This document shows positions 1-11,059 of a stretch of 64,000 bases of DNA, one piece after another. The notes under the pieces are model-generated. The model saw only the letters and a list, made by a program, of their open reading frames with translations. It was not told the DNA's origin and did no database searches. The DNA is from Galbula dea (taxonomy: Eukaryota > Chordata > Aves > Piciformes > Galbulidae), in the NCBI GenBank assembly GCA_013399015.1, contig VWZX01002935.1, forward strand, positions 62,001 through 126,000. The letters are read 5' to 3'. Position numbers and translations under genes: made by a program. The number at the start of each line of letters is the position of its first letter. The stretch's first letter is position 1.

Positions 1-1302
1 CCTTTGGAAGAGACAAGAAACTTTAGAGCCCACATTAGCAGAACTCAGCAAGCCAAACAATGCACAAAACCAACAAACAAAAGAAACACAAGACCCCCCC
101 AAAACCCAGCAAAGCTATCAGTAAAAGCTGCTTCTGCTGCCAGCAGGGTTCTGGGGTGCATCAAGCACTCCGTTGCTAGCAGAGCGAGGGAGGTGCTGGT
201 CCCACTCTACTTGGTGCTGGTGCAGCCTTATCTGGAGTATTGGGTGCAGTTTTGGGTGCCACAGGACAAGAAGGACATGAGGTTGTTGGAGAGTGTCCAG
301 AGGAGGGCCACAAGGATGGTGAAGGGAATGGAGGGGAAGTCTGAAAGCACTTGGTCTGTTCAGCCTGGAGAAAAGGAGGCTGAGGGGAAACCTCATCACA
401 GTTTATAACTTTGATTTATTACTGCAATAATTCTATGCTCCTGATCTTTCCCAAACTTCTGGTAATGTTCAAGGTTCTGTGAATGAAGAAGCTGAAGAAG
501 GGCACATGAAAGACAAGATGAATCACAAGCACAAAGCACACACTTGGTCAGAAAAACCTTAGTCTGTTCTTTAAGCCATAAGATGAATTAAAAGCCCACA
601 GGGAGCTAACAGAGCAACTCAACATCAGACATGCAGATGGTTTGAGGCTTCTAAATTCAGGCAGAATGTGTACAAGACACATCTGCTGGTTTCAAGGGAA
701 AGCACATCTCACTCTGGTAGAAAATAATAACTCTATAATGGGAGTAAGGTAAAGAAATGGAAAACATTATCCACAAACACAATCTTGGACTCTGATGAGG
801 GATTGTTCTATCACCCTTGGCACTGGACAAGTTCTGCCTGCAACAGCCTCCCTCAAATAACATTGTCAGGTATTAAAACCATGTTGCAAGGTTACCTGAT
901 CTAAATACAGCCAATTCCTGCCCTTGCAGGTTTTCTTTCTAGGTATCATGGCAGAAAACTCTTCCACCCTGCAAATCACACAGCTGCCAAACCATTCCAT
1001 TCCCTTACTGGGTTAAACATCATCAACCTCTTTCCTCAAGATTATTCCTAACAGCTTGCTCAGAAGCTTTTTGTGCTTCCACTGGCATTTTCACCATCTT
1101 GGCACAGCTAACACTCTTTTAACAACAGAAGACTCTTCTAAAAGCTGCAGCTGTCACATGAAAGTTTGGACCTGTCTTTAAATGGGAAAACAAAACATGT
1201 GTGTTTAGACCAGACTACCCCCTCTTACAAGCCACCCACTCAAAAGGCACACTTCTTTTCTCTATCACAAGAGAAATTCTCTTCTCCCCCTCCCCTTCTT
1301 GC
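1..1302 (-). other. ACOT9: ACOT9 intron 10 (partial)
   Basis: Follows the GC donor and runs off the left edge. Holds a CR1 fragment (120-407). I looked for the next ACOT9 exon (the segment around the human motif LPSNAVWMENSKLKSLEICHP) and did not find it here. Confidence 0.75.
120..407 (+). repeat. CR1 LINE fragment (ORF2 C-terminal part)
   Basis: Conceptual translation contains SRAREVLVPLYLVLVQPYLE and then YWVQFWVPQDKKDMRLLESV, the hallmark C-terminal block of the avian CR1 reverse transcriptase. Truncated at both ends and broken, so not functional. Confidence 0.92.
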
Positions 1303-1414
1303 CTTGTGTCCAATGTATTAAGGAAAATGTCATGAACAATATTTCTTTCTTCTGCAGTGGGAGCCATTTTCAGGAGGGAGGCAGTGCTGAAATCAATCCT
1401 CCTCAGCTTGTTCA
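1303..1414 (-). CDS. ACOT9: ACOT9 coding exon 10 (last ACOT9 exon in window; GC donor)
   Basis: 112 bp encoding LNKLRRIDFSTASLLKMAP and then TAEERNIVHDIFLNTLDTR, matching human LNKGRRIAFSSTSLLKMAPSAEER. Acceptor TACTGTTTAG. The homology stops at ACACAAG, where the intron starts GCAAGA rather than GT. No good in-phase GT lies at the expected place, so a GC-AG intron is the best reading. Confidence 0.93.
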
Positions 1415-1632
1415 CTAAACAGTAGGGGAAAAAAAATCATATTAAGAGTTCAAAGGGGGGAAAAAAACCAAAGAAACCCAAAACATTTGGCTTGACTCTG
1501 AAGATTTTAACCTGGAATCAGCTGTTTCTTTCTTCTTTTTTTCCTCCTGGAAGTTAAAAGCTGTGACTTCACAGTTCTACAGATTCAAACAGCAATTTGA
1601 CTTCACAGTTCACTGTTACCTCACCAATGTGA

Positions 1633-1669
<37 letters not shown>

Positions 1670-2134
1670 TATGATACCCTCCCACTGCTCTCACAGAAAA
1701 CTGAAGTACTCCCCTCAAACACAGAAGAACTTACCAAACAAAAAACCCTACAGAACAACCAACCTTCTTCAGGTTTTGTCAATGGTAAAGGAATGCAAAT
1801 TGGTGACAGGACTTATTATCACAGGCCACAAGGACTGAAATTCAACTAGGCAGAGCATGAGGAAAGCCTGTGCTGCACTCAGATCTGAACCAGAGTGAGC
1901 ATCCTGGAATGAGGGGGTGCAGAGCACCCCAGGAGTGCCCTTATTTGTCAGTTTAGCCAAAGAGTTTCCCAAAATGTGGCAGCAAGCTGTTGAATTCTCT
2001 TACACTACTGACACACAGGAGAATCTGCTGGAAAACAAGTTAGGAGCATTTCTAAGTAGCAGAACTTCTGCAGTTTATTTCCTTCCAGTTATTAAGTTGA
2101 ACCTGAGGCAGAGGTGCCAGGAAATATGACATAC
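1415..2134 (-). other. ACOT9: ACOT9 intron 9
   Basis: About 0.7 kb, containing a (TA)n microsatellite near 1638-1664; otherwise nothing recognised. Confidence 0.8.
1638..1664. repeat. (TA)n microsatellite
   Basis: Uninterrupted TA dinucleotide run followed by a few AC units, in ACOT9 intron 9. Confidence 0.95.
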
Positions 2135-2202
2135 ATTCCCCTTGCTTGAAGATTTCTTCTTCCTCAGGGCTCTCAGGAAGGAGTGGATTGACAAATGCTG
2201 GC
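2135..2202 (-). CDS. ACOT9: ACOT9 coding exon 9
   Basis: 68 bp encoding PAFVNPLLPESPEEEIFKQG then E, matching human PAFVNPLIPESPEEEELFRQGE. Acceptor TGCCCCTAG; donor GAAT|GTATGT. This is the acidic linker between the two HotDog domains. Confidence 0.96.
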
Positions 2203-3685
2203 CTAGGGGCAGAAAGATCCTTTTAACACTACAATCTTTACAAAAACTTGTCCTGTAAATACATTGTAACAGCCTTCCAGGTTTGCTTACTTACACACTA
2301 CAGGATTAAAAGACTTTCTTGAGGTTATAGGATAGAAATAAGCACAGTATTTCAACTGTCAGCACAATATCCCATTAGCTGGAAGTCTGAAGAGGCAGCT
2401 AAGTCATCCCACCATTCCCTACTCTAATTATCAAAGAGTAAGGGATGTATCTATGAGAGTTTTAGGTGTTAAAACCATAGCCATCAATAATAATGAAGAT
2501 TATTCAACCAGAAAGCTGTTCAGAAAGTCAGCAAATGAAGATGTGATTATCTAGGGCAGTCTGAAACAGAAACTTGAATGGTATCATTCCTCCTGGAACA
2601 GAAAGAGCAGCTAGCAAGTGTTATCACCTCCATGTTCCCATGGCAGCCTTATCAACAGCCAAAAGCTGTTTACCACATGTACCACTTATCAAAGAAGATG
2701 CTAGGAGGCTGTCCTGAGAACAAAGTTGTGTCTGCCTGCACAAGTCTACAAAGGCTGGGCCTCAATCAATCTCCTAGTGTTTAATTACATCAGAGTTGAT
2801 GTCATTATTTTGTAAGAGAAGTCCTTAGGATGGGAAGCACAAACCTAAGTTCAGGGGGTTTTAAATGTGTAGTATCCTAAAGGGTTCTAAAAACATTTCA
2901 TACAGCTGAAGGAAACCAACTTCTAATGTTATCAGAACTAAATAATTACTTCAAGCAAACCCCCTTCATTAAACAGATCCCTTTTCATTACATATAGGTA
3001 ATTATTTAAACTAGTTAGAAACCAAAAACTTACTTTTGCAAGCTATATAAGAAAGAGGTAAGATAAACAACCTATTGTTCTGATACTGAAGTCAGAAACT
3101 GAAACTGAAATTGAGCAGCCTGCTAGTTTAATGACTAAGGAATGACAGAGAGAGTAGAACCAGAAAGAAGAGGAAATTTGGGAGATGAGATTCTTAAGTT
3201 CTGTGAGAACATTTACAGTACCACTTGGCTTACAAAAGCAAGTTTTAGGCTGAGTTATTCTGACAACACCTCTCATGTGTCATGCCTTATTCATCCCAAG
3301 ACTATTTAACCAGTGAAATCCAGTCTCTGCTGGTTTTCTGGCAAGAAGGCAGCTAATTCTAACAGTTCCTAGAATGCAGGTGAGTTTCTAGCAAACTCCT
3401 TCAACTTCTGTGTTCATCAGACCACTCACTCAAAGACAGGGAAAATCTGTTCAGGAAAAGGCTGAGATCCCAAGATTTACAGCAATGCCTAGGATCATCT
3501 GACAGCTGGAATCACTGCTCTGAAGCTTGCTGCAGGAAAGGAACATTTGCCAGCACAAATCACCAACTATGTTATTTATTTATCACCTACACTATATGGC
3601 TTCTACATATACATAGCAAGCTGCCACCTTTGCTCTTTTCACCACAGCAGGAGTCTGAAAACTCTTTTCCTCTCCTCCAAATTAC
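2203..3685 (-). other. ACOT9: ACOT9 intron 8
   Basis: About 1.5 kb of intron with no recognised repeat or exon. Confidence 0.8.
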
Positions 3686-3759
3686 CTTTTGTTCTCTGGA
3701 TCCCTGGCCACCATGACAAAGGTTGCATCTAACACAGGGCTGTAATCACCATCGTGGAG
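3686..3759 (-). CDS. ACOT9: ACOT9 coding exon 8
   Basis: 74 bp encoding LHDGDYSPVLDATFVMVARD followed by PENK plus a split Arg. DATFVMVARD is a conserved strand of the ACOT9 first HotDog domain. Acceptor TCTCTCAG; donor AAAG|GTAATT. Confidence 0.97.
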
Positions 3760-4795
3760 CTGAGAGAGACAGGAAACAATTCTAGTTTGAAACACTAAAA
3801 CTGTAAAGATGCCAGTTAGCAAGCTGTTCAGTGGACAACAACTATGGCCTCAAATGGATAATATTGTTTGCTTTCACATTCTGGTCACTCCTTCCAAGAT
3901 CTCTCCTAAGAGGTCAAAGAGAAAGGAGTAAGAGAAATGAGAACTGCAGTTAGAGGAATTCTGCACTGGGAATGCTTATTAACTCCTAGCAGCTGAGAGG
4001 GGAGGAAAACAACACAGGCATGGGGAAAACAAAACCACTTACCCTTTCTTCTGACAAGTGCCAAAACATTGGGGTTTTTTGTCAATAGCAAATTACCACT
4101 AATGCCAGCACTGTGAGGAGTTCAGACAATAAAGATGGAACATTAACTTCTACATCAGAGACTTTACTTCAGGAGACTGACTGAATAAAAACCAATATTT
4201 ACCTGTTCATCTGAATTACTGTCACTGGGATCACTTCAGGTTTTATAGTTTGTTACTCTACAGTTAACTCATCAATGGACAGCAGATATTCAATAGAAAT
4301 GTGAAGGATTTTTTAACTTCATTAGTAATATTCCTTTTGCTTCCTGCACAGTCTAAGTTAGTTGCACCATTTATTTTCTATTACTCAGTATTTCATTATG
4401 ACAGAAATAATGCTACAGAGTAGCTAAGGTGAACACAAGAAATACAATTTAATGCTGAATCTGAATACCAGCCTTCAAAATGTAAAGGTATAAGGAAAAC
4501 AAAATGTTCCAAAAGCAGGCAGAAACTTAGATCTAAGAGCATGCAGAGAGCACAGCCACCTATTTTTCCTATGGGAGTAGTGTGTTGCAGTTTAACTGCA
4601 AAAATGCATGTCTTGAATGTCTTGCTGCACCTAGACAGCTGGAAATCATCTTGGTCTTGAAACACTAGGGCTGTCTCAAGCCCTTCAAAGACAGCTCTTC
4701 TAGAAAATGTAATTTAGGCTGCTCATGTCATCATCCAGAATACCCCTGAAGCACCTCATGCCTGTCTAAGGTGGGAAGAAGTCAGAGGAACTAAC
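3760..4795 (-). other. ACOT9: ACOT9 intron 7
   Basis: About 1 kb of intron with no recognised repeat or exon. Confidence 0.8.
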
Positions 4796-4899
4796 CTGCA
4801 GCATGTGCATCTTCACTTCCATGGAGGTCTTCCCAACCCAGGAAACATTGCCTGTGAATTTGATGTCACAGTCTGGATATATAATCTTCTTGCACAAAT
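4796..4899 (-). CDS. ACOT9: ACOT9 coding exon 7
   Basis: 104 bp encoding NLCKK...DIKFTGNVSWVGKTSMEVKMHMLQ, matching the beta-strand core of the first HotDog domain (human DIKFSGHVSWVGKTSMEVKM). Acceptor GTCTTGTAG; donor CAG|GTTAGT. The exon ends exactly on a codon boundary. Confidence 0.97.
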
Positions 4900-5486
4900 C
4901 TACAAGACAAACAGTACAGATCACTCACATCCCATATCTGAAAGACTGGAATTCTCTAAGACCTCATTGTGTTCTGCAAATGCAAAGGGAACCCAGAAAA
5001 AGACAGTTGTTGCAAGGGACCACACTGCTAGCCTGCAGCTTCTGCCTTATCAGACTTCTAAAGCCAGAAGAGGAGGAAGAAACAGGCATACAAGTGACAG
5101 ACAGAGAGCAGCAGACCCACAGAGGTGTTCAGCAGAACATGGGACACAAGCAAGGCCCAACTCTATCAAACCAAGTACTGTTCAATAACAGTTAATAAGT
5201 TAATGGCTCAGAAATTCATGTGCCAAAATAAAACCAAACCCCAAAGTGTAGAAGTTGCATCTTGAAGGCAAGGGAAATAAGAAATGCTGAAAGGCATCTA
5301 CACAACTCTCTTCCCTTCTTTCAACAAAAGCCCCAGCAGTCAGAAATCAAAGTCAGAAGAAGATGAAGTGAAGGGAACAGGACAGTGAAAAAGGAAACCT
5401 CAGTAACAACAAGAGGGAAGGAAGTAGCTGCTGACAGAGCCAAACAACCAGATGAAACCATTTCTGCTGACCAAATTGCCACTTAC
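4900..5486 (-). other. ACOT9: ACOT9 intron 6
   Basis: Short intron. Open frames overlapping exon 7 on the opposite strand (about 4803-5195) are shadows. Nothing else recognised. Confidence 0.8.
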
Positions 5487-5570
5487 TGATTTTATCCACC
5501 AGGGCTGTAACTATTGATAAGGGAGACCTTGGCTGCATCTCCTGTTTGGTATGAGTGTAACAAATAAGAA
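5487..5570 (-). CDS. ACOT9: ACOT9 coding exon 6
   Basis: 84 bp encoding VLICYTHTKQEMQPRSPL, followed by SIVTALVDKI. The SPLSIVTALVDKI block is invariant in mammalian ACOT9 and contributes the central helix of the first HotDog fold. Acceptor CTCCACAG; donor TCA|GTAAGT. Confidence 0.97.
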
Positions 5571-8209
5571 CTGTGGAGAGATCAAAACCAGAGTCAGCTC
5601 TTTAACAAAAACCAGTGGAGCAGATCAAAGCCAGCAACTCACAGGACTTCTCTACAGAAAAGAGTGATTCAACAGCTGAGGCAGTCATATGCATAGTGAC
5701 TTACTACAAAGAGAAGTTTAGCTGAGCACTTTAAAAATCAACCCACTGGTCCACTTCCAACCCCATGTCATCTCTTTCCTCTCCCCTTGCAGCCCACTCT
5801 CTCAGATCATTCCTACCTCCTATTTCAATTTCATGCAGGTTGTCCAAGGACACACACTATCTGAGGACTTGTTTTCCAATACTGATTCCTTTAAAGAGGT
5901 GCAGATTAAACTATGCCTTCCAGGCATGAAAGCAGAATCAGATATTTATCATACTGTAATTACTGCTAGCCAAACCACTATTTAAATTAATTAGCTCTGC
6001 TTAGAAGAGCACATCCAAGTAAACAGACTCCTTAGAGTAATACAAGGCTGCAAAGGGTTTTGGTTTTCCTAGTAGTCAGGTGATTTTCACTCAGTGCAAA
6101 CTTCCATAATCTAAAGGATCTGGTTTGTACTTAATAAGAGAGAAAAAAAATCTCTGTCCTTCCACATAATCTAAGATATATTTCCCTACAATTACTGAAG
6201 TCACCAACTCATATCATGATATGCTTACTAAGAGTCTGAATGGGATTTACCAGAATCCCACTGCCAACAACAAACTAACAACTCAGTCAATCAGAGCTTT
6301 ATGCAGTATCTCTACCAAGAGCACAGAATCACAGAACATCCCAAATTGGAAGAGACTCACAAGGATCATCAAGTCCAACTCCTGTTTATTCACAGGACAA
6401 GCTCAAAGTCACCCCATGTGTCTAAGAGCACTGTCCAAATACTTCCTGAATTCCATGGGAGTTGGTGCCATGCCTGCATCCCTAGGGAGCCTGTTTCAAT
6501 GCTTCACCACTCTCTGGGTGAAGAATCCTTTCCTAACATCTAACCTGAACCTGCCCTGGCACAGCTTCATGCCATTCCCCTGGGTCCTGTTGCTGCTCAC
6601 CAGACCCTTCACAAGCTTTGTGGCTCTTCTCTGGATGCTCTCTAACAACCTTCTTGTATTGTGGTGCCCAAAACTGCACCCAATCCTCCAGGTGAAGCTG
6701 CACCAGTGCCAAGTAAAGTGGGACTAGCACCTCTCTCAATCAGCTAGCAATGCATGAAGGGTCTGTTTTGAAACCAAGACAGCTAGGATGAAAGGTCCCT
6801 AAAAGCAAAATGCTGTTATTAATCTCTAAGTAAGTGTAGGATCACCTTAGCATAGTGAGTTGGATACAGGTCAAGACATGAGCAGGTCAACTTTTTATAT
6901 GAAACTATAAGAAACCAATCAGATATTGTGGCAATGTTTTTCCCTCTGCCCCCTTTTTGTACACAAGACCCTCTGTGATGCCTAAGCTTTGCTAGCTTTC
7001 TGAATTAGCACCCAGTACCCTTTTCTGTGCAGAACTGGAATAAAGCAAATAACTCTGGGGGTCAGTTGGTCTTTGCATACTGACTAAAGAACCCAGATTT
7101 GGGACAACATCCTGAATATTGTGTAACTGGGACAGAATCTTGATTAACCCAAAACAATATGACCCAAGTGGAACTGACTGAAACTCAGTATGACTAAAAA
7201 CAAGGCAAAGACATTCAGGAAAATCCTAAAACCCTCCCAGGTTTCCAGGGAAAATAAACAAGGCAGAGAATGAAAACCAAGCTCAGCTCATCTAACAGTG
7301 GAAGGTAACCAATGGCTTTAAGTCTCCTTGTCCAATTCAGGACTGATTCTAAAACCAGTATCTCCCACAACCCAGAAGGAAATATAAACCTTTCTACCTA
7401 TTCTGTCTATCTTTGATAGATAGGTGACATGCATTCATTTGTTTCTCTGCCTTCCTCACTTTTGCCCATCTGGACCCACAGAAGGTCTTTCTTTCCTGCT
7501 AAAAACAAGAAAATCAACCCTGTTCCAGTCAGAACTTTCCCTGAATAAGCACTTATGCTTACTCAAAAACCTCTGTCAATCTGCTCCCAAGCAGCTACAG
7601 AACTTTGGTCACCTGGTGACAAGGTTAAGAGAAAAGTAGTTCTAAGTTTTATAACTTATTTTAGCTGCCAAACAAAAGTTTTAAACACCCTGAATAAATG
7701 AAAAGGAGAAAAAAAACCAATAAATTAAGATAACTCATGGAAAAAAAATGAGTTGTTTTTACCCTTCAGAGACAGAGCCCAAGAATCCATGTGGTTTTCA
7801 TCTGTTCTTAATGGACACATTCTGTTCTTTCCAGATTATTCTCTCTCCTCCCCAAAAGGGAAGGTTAAAATATTTGCATCTCACTGTCTGCAGCACATCC
7901 TGCAAATTGTCTCTGGTTTCTCTCTCAATGCAGAGTTCTGATCTAAGATCATTTCTCAGTAAATGGTTCTTGTAGCTGATCCTTTACAGAACTGGCAGAG
8001 GCAGGAAGCTGAAGCTGAGCAATTCTGCTTTGGTCTGTTCTTTATCACCTTTCCTTCTCTTTCAGCATCACTATCTTTGCTTTTTTTTTTGCCTTTCCTT
8101 TTGAGATAGAGCATTGATGCCATTCCCTCCCTCAGGTCACACTCAACCATAGCAAACAGTGCTCAACTGTACTCAAACTCACTTTGCCTACAAGGGCACA
8201 GATACATAC
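5571..8209 (-). other. ACOT9: ACOT9 intron 5
   Basis: Contains a minus-strand CR1 fragment at 6322-6750. No exon-like segment was seen in the remainder. Confidence 0.8.
6322..6750 (-). repeat. CR1 LINE fragment (3' end, minus strand)
   Basis: The plus strand opens with CACAGAATCACAGAAC and AGTCCAACTCCTG, the reverse complement of a CR1 3' end. The far side translates on the minus strand to REVLVPLYLALVQLHLEDWV, a CR1 ORF2 remnant. Lies in ACOT9 intron 5, same strand as the gene. Confidence 0.93.
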
Positions 8210-8247
8210 CTCCTAAACTGTCAAGATCTTCCAGTATCCTTCCAAAC
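8210..8247 (-). CDS. ACOT9: ACOT9 coding exon 5
   Basis: A 38-bp exon encoding FGRILEDLDSLG with split flanking codons, nearly identical to mammalian ACOT9. Acceptor CCTTACAG; donor GGAG|GTATGT. It starts the first HotDog domain. Confidence 0.96.
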
Positions 8248-8342
8248 CTGTAAGGTAAGTGAATTTTGACAATTAAATACATACAGAGATAGTCAATGAA
8301 AGTTAAGACTTTCCTCTCTGAGGAACATGGTTGCTTTGTTAC

Positions 8343-8513
8343 CTTACACTGTTGTGTACATTCAGGTACTTTTCTCTCAGTTCAGGTTGACTTCCTAGAG
8401 GTAGAATAACTTCCAAGTAGCTATCCTTCATCCTCCTAGGAGGAAGATCTTCCTGTCTTTTTGCCAGTAGAGTATGCAGAGCTTTTCTTTCTTGCATTGC
8501 TTGCACATGATCC
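8343..8513 (-). CDS. ACOT9: ACOT9 coding exon 4
   Basis: 171 bp encoding RDHVQAMQERK...LPPRRMKDSYLEVILPLGSQPELREKYLNVHNSVR, a clear match to the conserved N-terminal part of ACOT9 just before the first HotDog domain. Acceptor CTTACCAG; donor AAG|GTAACA, which splits the last Arg codon AG|G. Only 95 bp separate it from exon 5. Confidence 0.97.
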
Positions 8514-8764
8514 CTGGTAAGGAAAACCAAAACACTCCAGGTCTGGAGCATGACAACAGAACTGCAACTCTAGGTGAAAGATGTCACATGATAAAACTGG
8601 GAAGTGAAACCCAAAAAAAAGCAGCAAAAATAGCAAGACACAGTAAGTGTGCCTTGAGAAGAAAGTGAAATGCACATAACAACATGTGCTAAGCAAGACT
8701 ACTGCAGAAAACTCTTAGGGTTGAGTACAAGTGGCAAGCACTCTGCACTAAAGAGATGAGCAAG

Positions 8765-9520
8765 TGTCCTGGTTTGGGTTAGAACTCAACTGATTCTGTT
8801 TGGTGACTTTGTTTTGCCCCTGAAGCTCCTCTAAGTAACTGCATTTCTGAAGCTGACAGAATAGTGTTTACAAACACTACCTGCTTCCAGCAGTGATTAG
8901 GCCTAATGTTTGGGTTTACTGCCCAGGATTGGGTATGGAAACCAGGGACACTGCTGAATTTTTTGTGTCTTGAGTTGGGGGGTTGCAGAGTAAAAGTCTG
9001 CAGCTACAGGAAGGAGCAGACAGGACAAGTGACCCTAATCTGACCAACTAAGCATTCCATTCCATACACATCATCCTCAATATAAAGCTGAGGATCAGTC
9101 CCCTCTTCCTTCTCTCTCACCTCCTGCTCTCCTGCTTTTCAAGGGCCCATCTTTGCTGCTTCTCTCTCCCTTTTGCTCCTGAATCTGGCTCCAGGATTCA
9201 ATCCCTGAATCTGATTCCCATCTGCTGCTGAGGGCCTCCTGTCATAGTATCAGTAGGGGCAGTGATGTGTTTACCATCATCAAGGTGGGCTTGGGCTCAG
9301 TGCTGGTTCCACATATATTCACATATATATATATATTTCATCTATTTTTACTATTTTCATTGAAGTAGCTGTAGTTGGGGGTTTTTTTCCAACCCACAAG
9401 TCTGTCTCTCTCTCTCTCTTATTTCCCTTTCCCTTCCCTTGGTGGGGAGGGGGGAAGAAGGGAGTACTGGAGAGTGTCTGTTGCTGGGTAGTGGTCAATC
9501 CAGCCCTAACCCTAAATGGA
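8765..9520 (+). mobile_element. Solo-LTR-like element (avian ERV family), copy 1
   Basis: Starts TGTCCTGGTTTGGGTTAGAA, a typical start of bird endogenous-retrovirus LTRs. It carries an internal TATA-like ATATAAAGCTGAGG near 9079, then pyrimidine-rich and (TA)n/(TC)n stretches, and fades near CCAGCCCTAACCCTAA. No gag, pol or env coding was seen beside it, so it reads as a solo LTR. The first 120 bases are similar to a second block at 26,050-26,173 on the other strand. The 3' limit and target-site duplication are uncertain. Confidence 0.65.
9317..9420. repeat. (TA)n and (TC)n simple repeats inside LTR-like block
   Basis: A short TA run (around 9318-9337) and a TC run (around 9402-9419) lie within the 3' half of the LTR-like element. 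Confidence 0.85.
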
Positions 9521-10492
9521 TACAAGAAGATGTATATCATTTGAATTCTACCAAAATGATTCCCCTTGAAAAGAACAAATCAGACATAACTTAACCTATA
9601 AGAGTTATCACAACTCCTCCTCCAGGGTCAATTTTAAAGGACTGACTGTCAACCTACAATCTCTTCCAAGAAGTAAAGCAGATGAATTGTGTTGCTCACT
9701 AAACACAAAGAGAACTAATCTGCTAAGACTTGAAACCATCCCCAGGTGAGGTCACCCCTTACAGCATCAGTTCATGCACCTCATCAGCAAGAACTCTTCT
9801 TGACTTCAACTTCAGAATGTACTCTTCAATAGATGGAAGTATTGGGCTCAAGACAGTAACATTTTTAATAGCTAAATACTGTTACATACTGCAGTACCAG
9901 TCATACAGTAACATTACTTCATCTAAGTATTAACTAATACCTGCCCCAAACAGTCTGAGAAATGACATTCTTTACTGCAGAAATGGTCACAGCTCTATCT
10001 AGACTATAGCTACCAAAGAACAGATGAATAGTTTTCAATCTAAGTACAAAACCAGAATATGTAAGAATACAAAATGCCACTGGCCTTCACAAAAGCAATC
10101 AGAAACTGAAGCTTCCCTTCAGCAAAATTAATGTCCAAAGGTATGCTTCCAACTTCCATCTCTCCTCTCTCCCAGCAATCCAGATGCATGTGCATCAGTC
10201 CTTCCCTAGTTCCTATTTTAGGATCCCTCTCAAGCTAAGGTTTGGCCTCTTTAGTCATTCTGTGCCTAACCCAAAGCACTGGCTGTTTCACACTGACCCA
10301 GTTCAGCTGTCTCTGAATTCAGTGCATGGGGAAATCCACCACCAGACAATTCAAGAGGTAACAGCCACATAACATTCCCAGCCAGATTCTACAGCCCTTA
10401 AACTTCCATCAGATTCAAAGCTAATGAGAGAATCTTGGAAGCATCAAGATCCCATATGTTGTTCACTGGGTGCTTAAAGATCTTCTCAGATC

Positions 10493-10818
10493 TGAAGGGG
10501 TCATATAGAAAGGCTGGGGAGGGCCTGTTTACAAAGGCCTGTAGTGATAGGACAAGGGGTAATGGGTTTAAATTAGGGAAGAGCAGGTTTAGATTGGATA
10601 TTAGGAGAAAGTTCCTTACCATGAGGGTGGTGGAACATTGGAACAGGTTGCCCAGGGAGGTGGTTGAGGCCCCATCCCTGGAGGTGTTCAAGGTGAGGCT
10701 GGACAGGGTGCTTGGCAACCTGATTTAGTTGGAGATGTCCCTGCTCACTGTAGGGGGGTTGGACTAGATGACCTCTAAGGTCCCTTCCAACCCTGATAAT
10801 TCTATGATTCTATGATTT
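10493..10818 (+). repeat. CR1 LINE 3' end
   Basis: Contains AGGCTGGGGAGGGCC, the block encoding VEHWNRLPREVVEAPSLEVF, TTGGACTAGATGACCT, and the terminal ATTCTATGATTCTATGATT octamer repeat. It is a well-preserved 3' end, truncated at its 5' side, antisense to ACOT9 within intron 3. Confidence 0.96.
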
Positions 10819-11013
10819 TCAGATCTTCTTTCAGATCAGGGAAATCTCAGAAGGTTGCGATCCACAAAGCACTAAATTCAGAAACACTGTTTGCATTGCT
10901 TTTCAGCTAGATCTTTTCCCTTCCCCAGTCAGCAAGTTCATAGTTAACTCACATTCCCACAACCCTGAGCTCTCCCTGGCTTTCCCAAAGTAAAACACAG
11001 ATGTCCACTGTAC

Positions 11014-11059
11014 CTCCAGTTGGTAGATGCTCCCACTAGATCTCTCAACCTGTTCCGCA
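11014..11059 (-). CDS. ACOT9: ACOT9 coding exon 3
   Basis: A short 46-bp exon encoding VRNRLRDLVGASTNWR (first and last codons split), matching VRDKLREIVGASTNWR of mammalian ACOT9. Acceptor TTTTCCAG and donor GAG|GTACAG are both present. It is too short to appear as an ORF and was found by looking for the homologous segment. Confidence 0.93.

Larger units (their letters stand above)
8514..11013 (-). other. ACOT9: ACOT9 intron 3
   Basis: Contains an LTR-like block (8765-9520) and a CR1 fragment (10493-10818), both on the strand opposite to ACOT9. The rest shows nothing recognisable. Confidence 0.8.

Noticed and set aside
4803..5195. Plus-strand frames of 127-130 codons
   Set aside because: Their first third is the complement of ACOT9 exon 7; shadow frames.
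9508..9525. CCCTAACCCTAAA, resembling telomeric repeats
   Set aside because: Only two units at the end of the LTR-like block; too short to be an interstitial telomeric array.
10435..10728. 97-codon plus-strand frame with a plausible protein look
   Set aside because: It is the CR1 3' UTR region, whose translation is shared by every CR1 copy.
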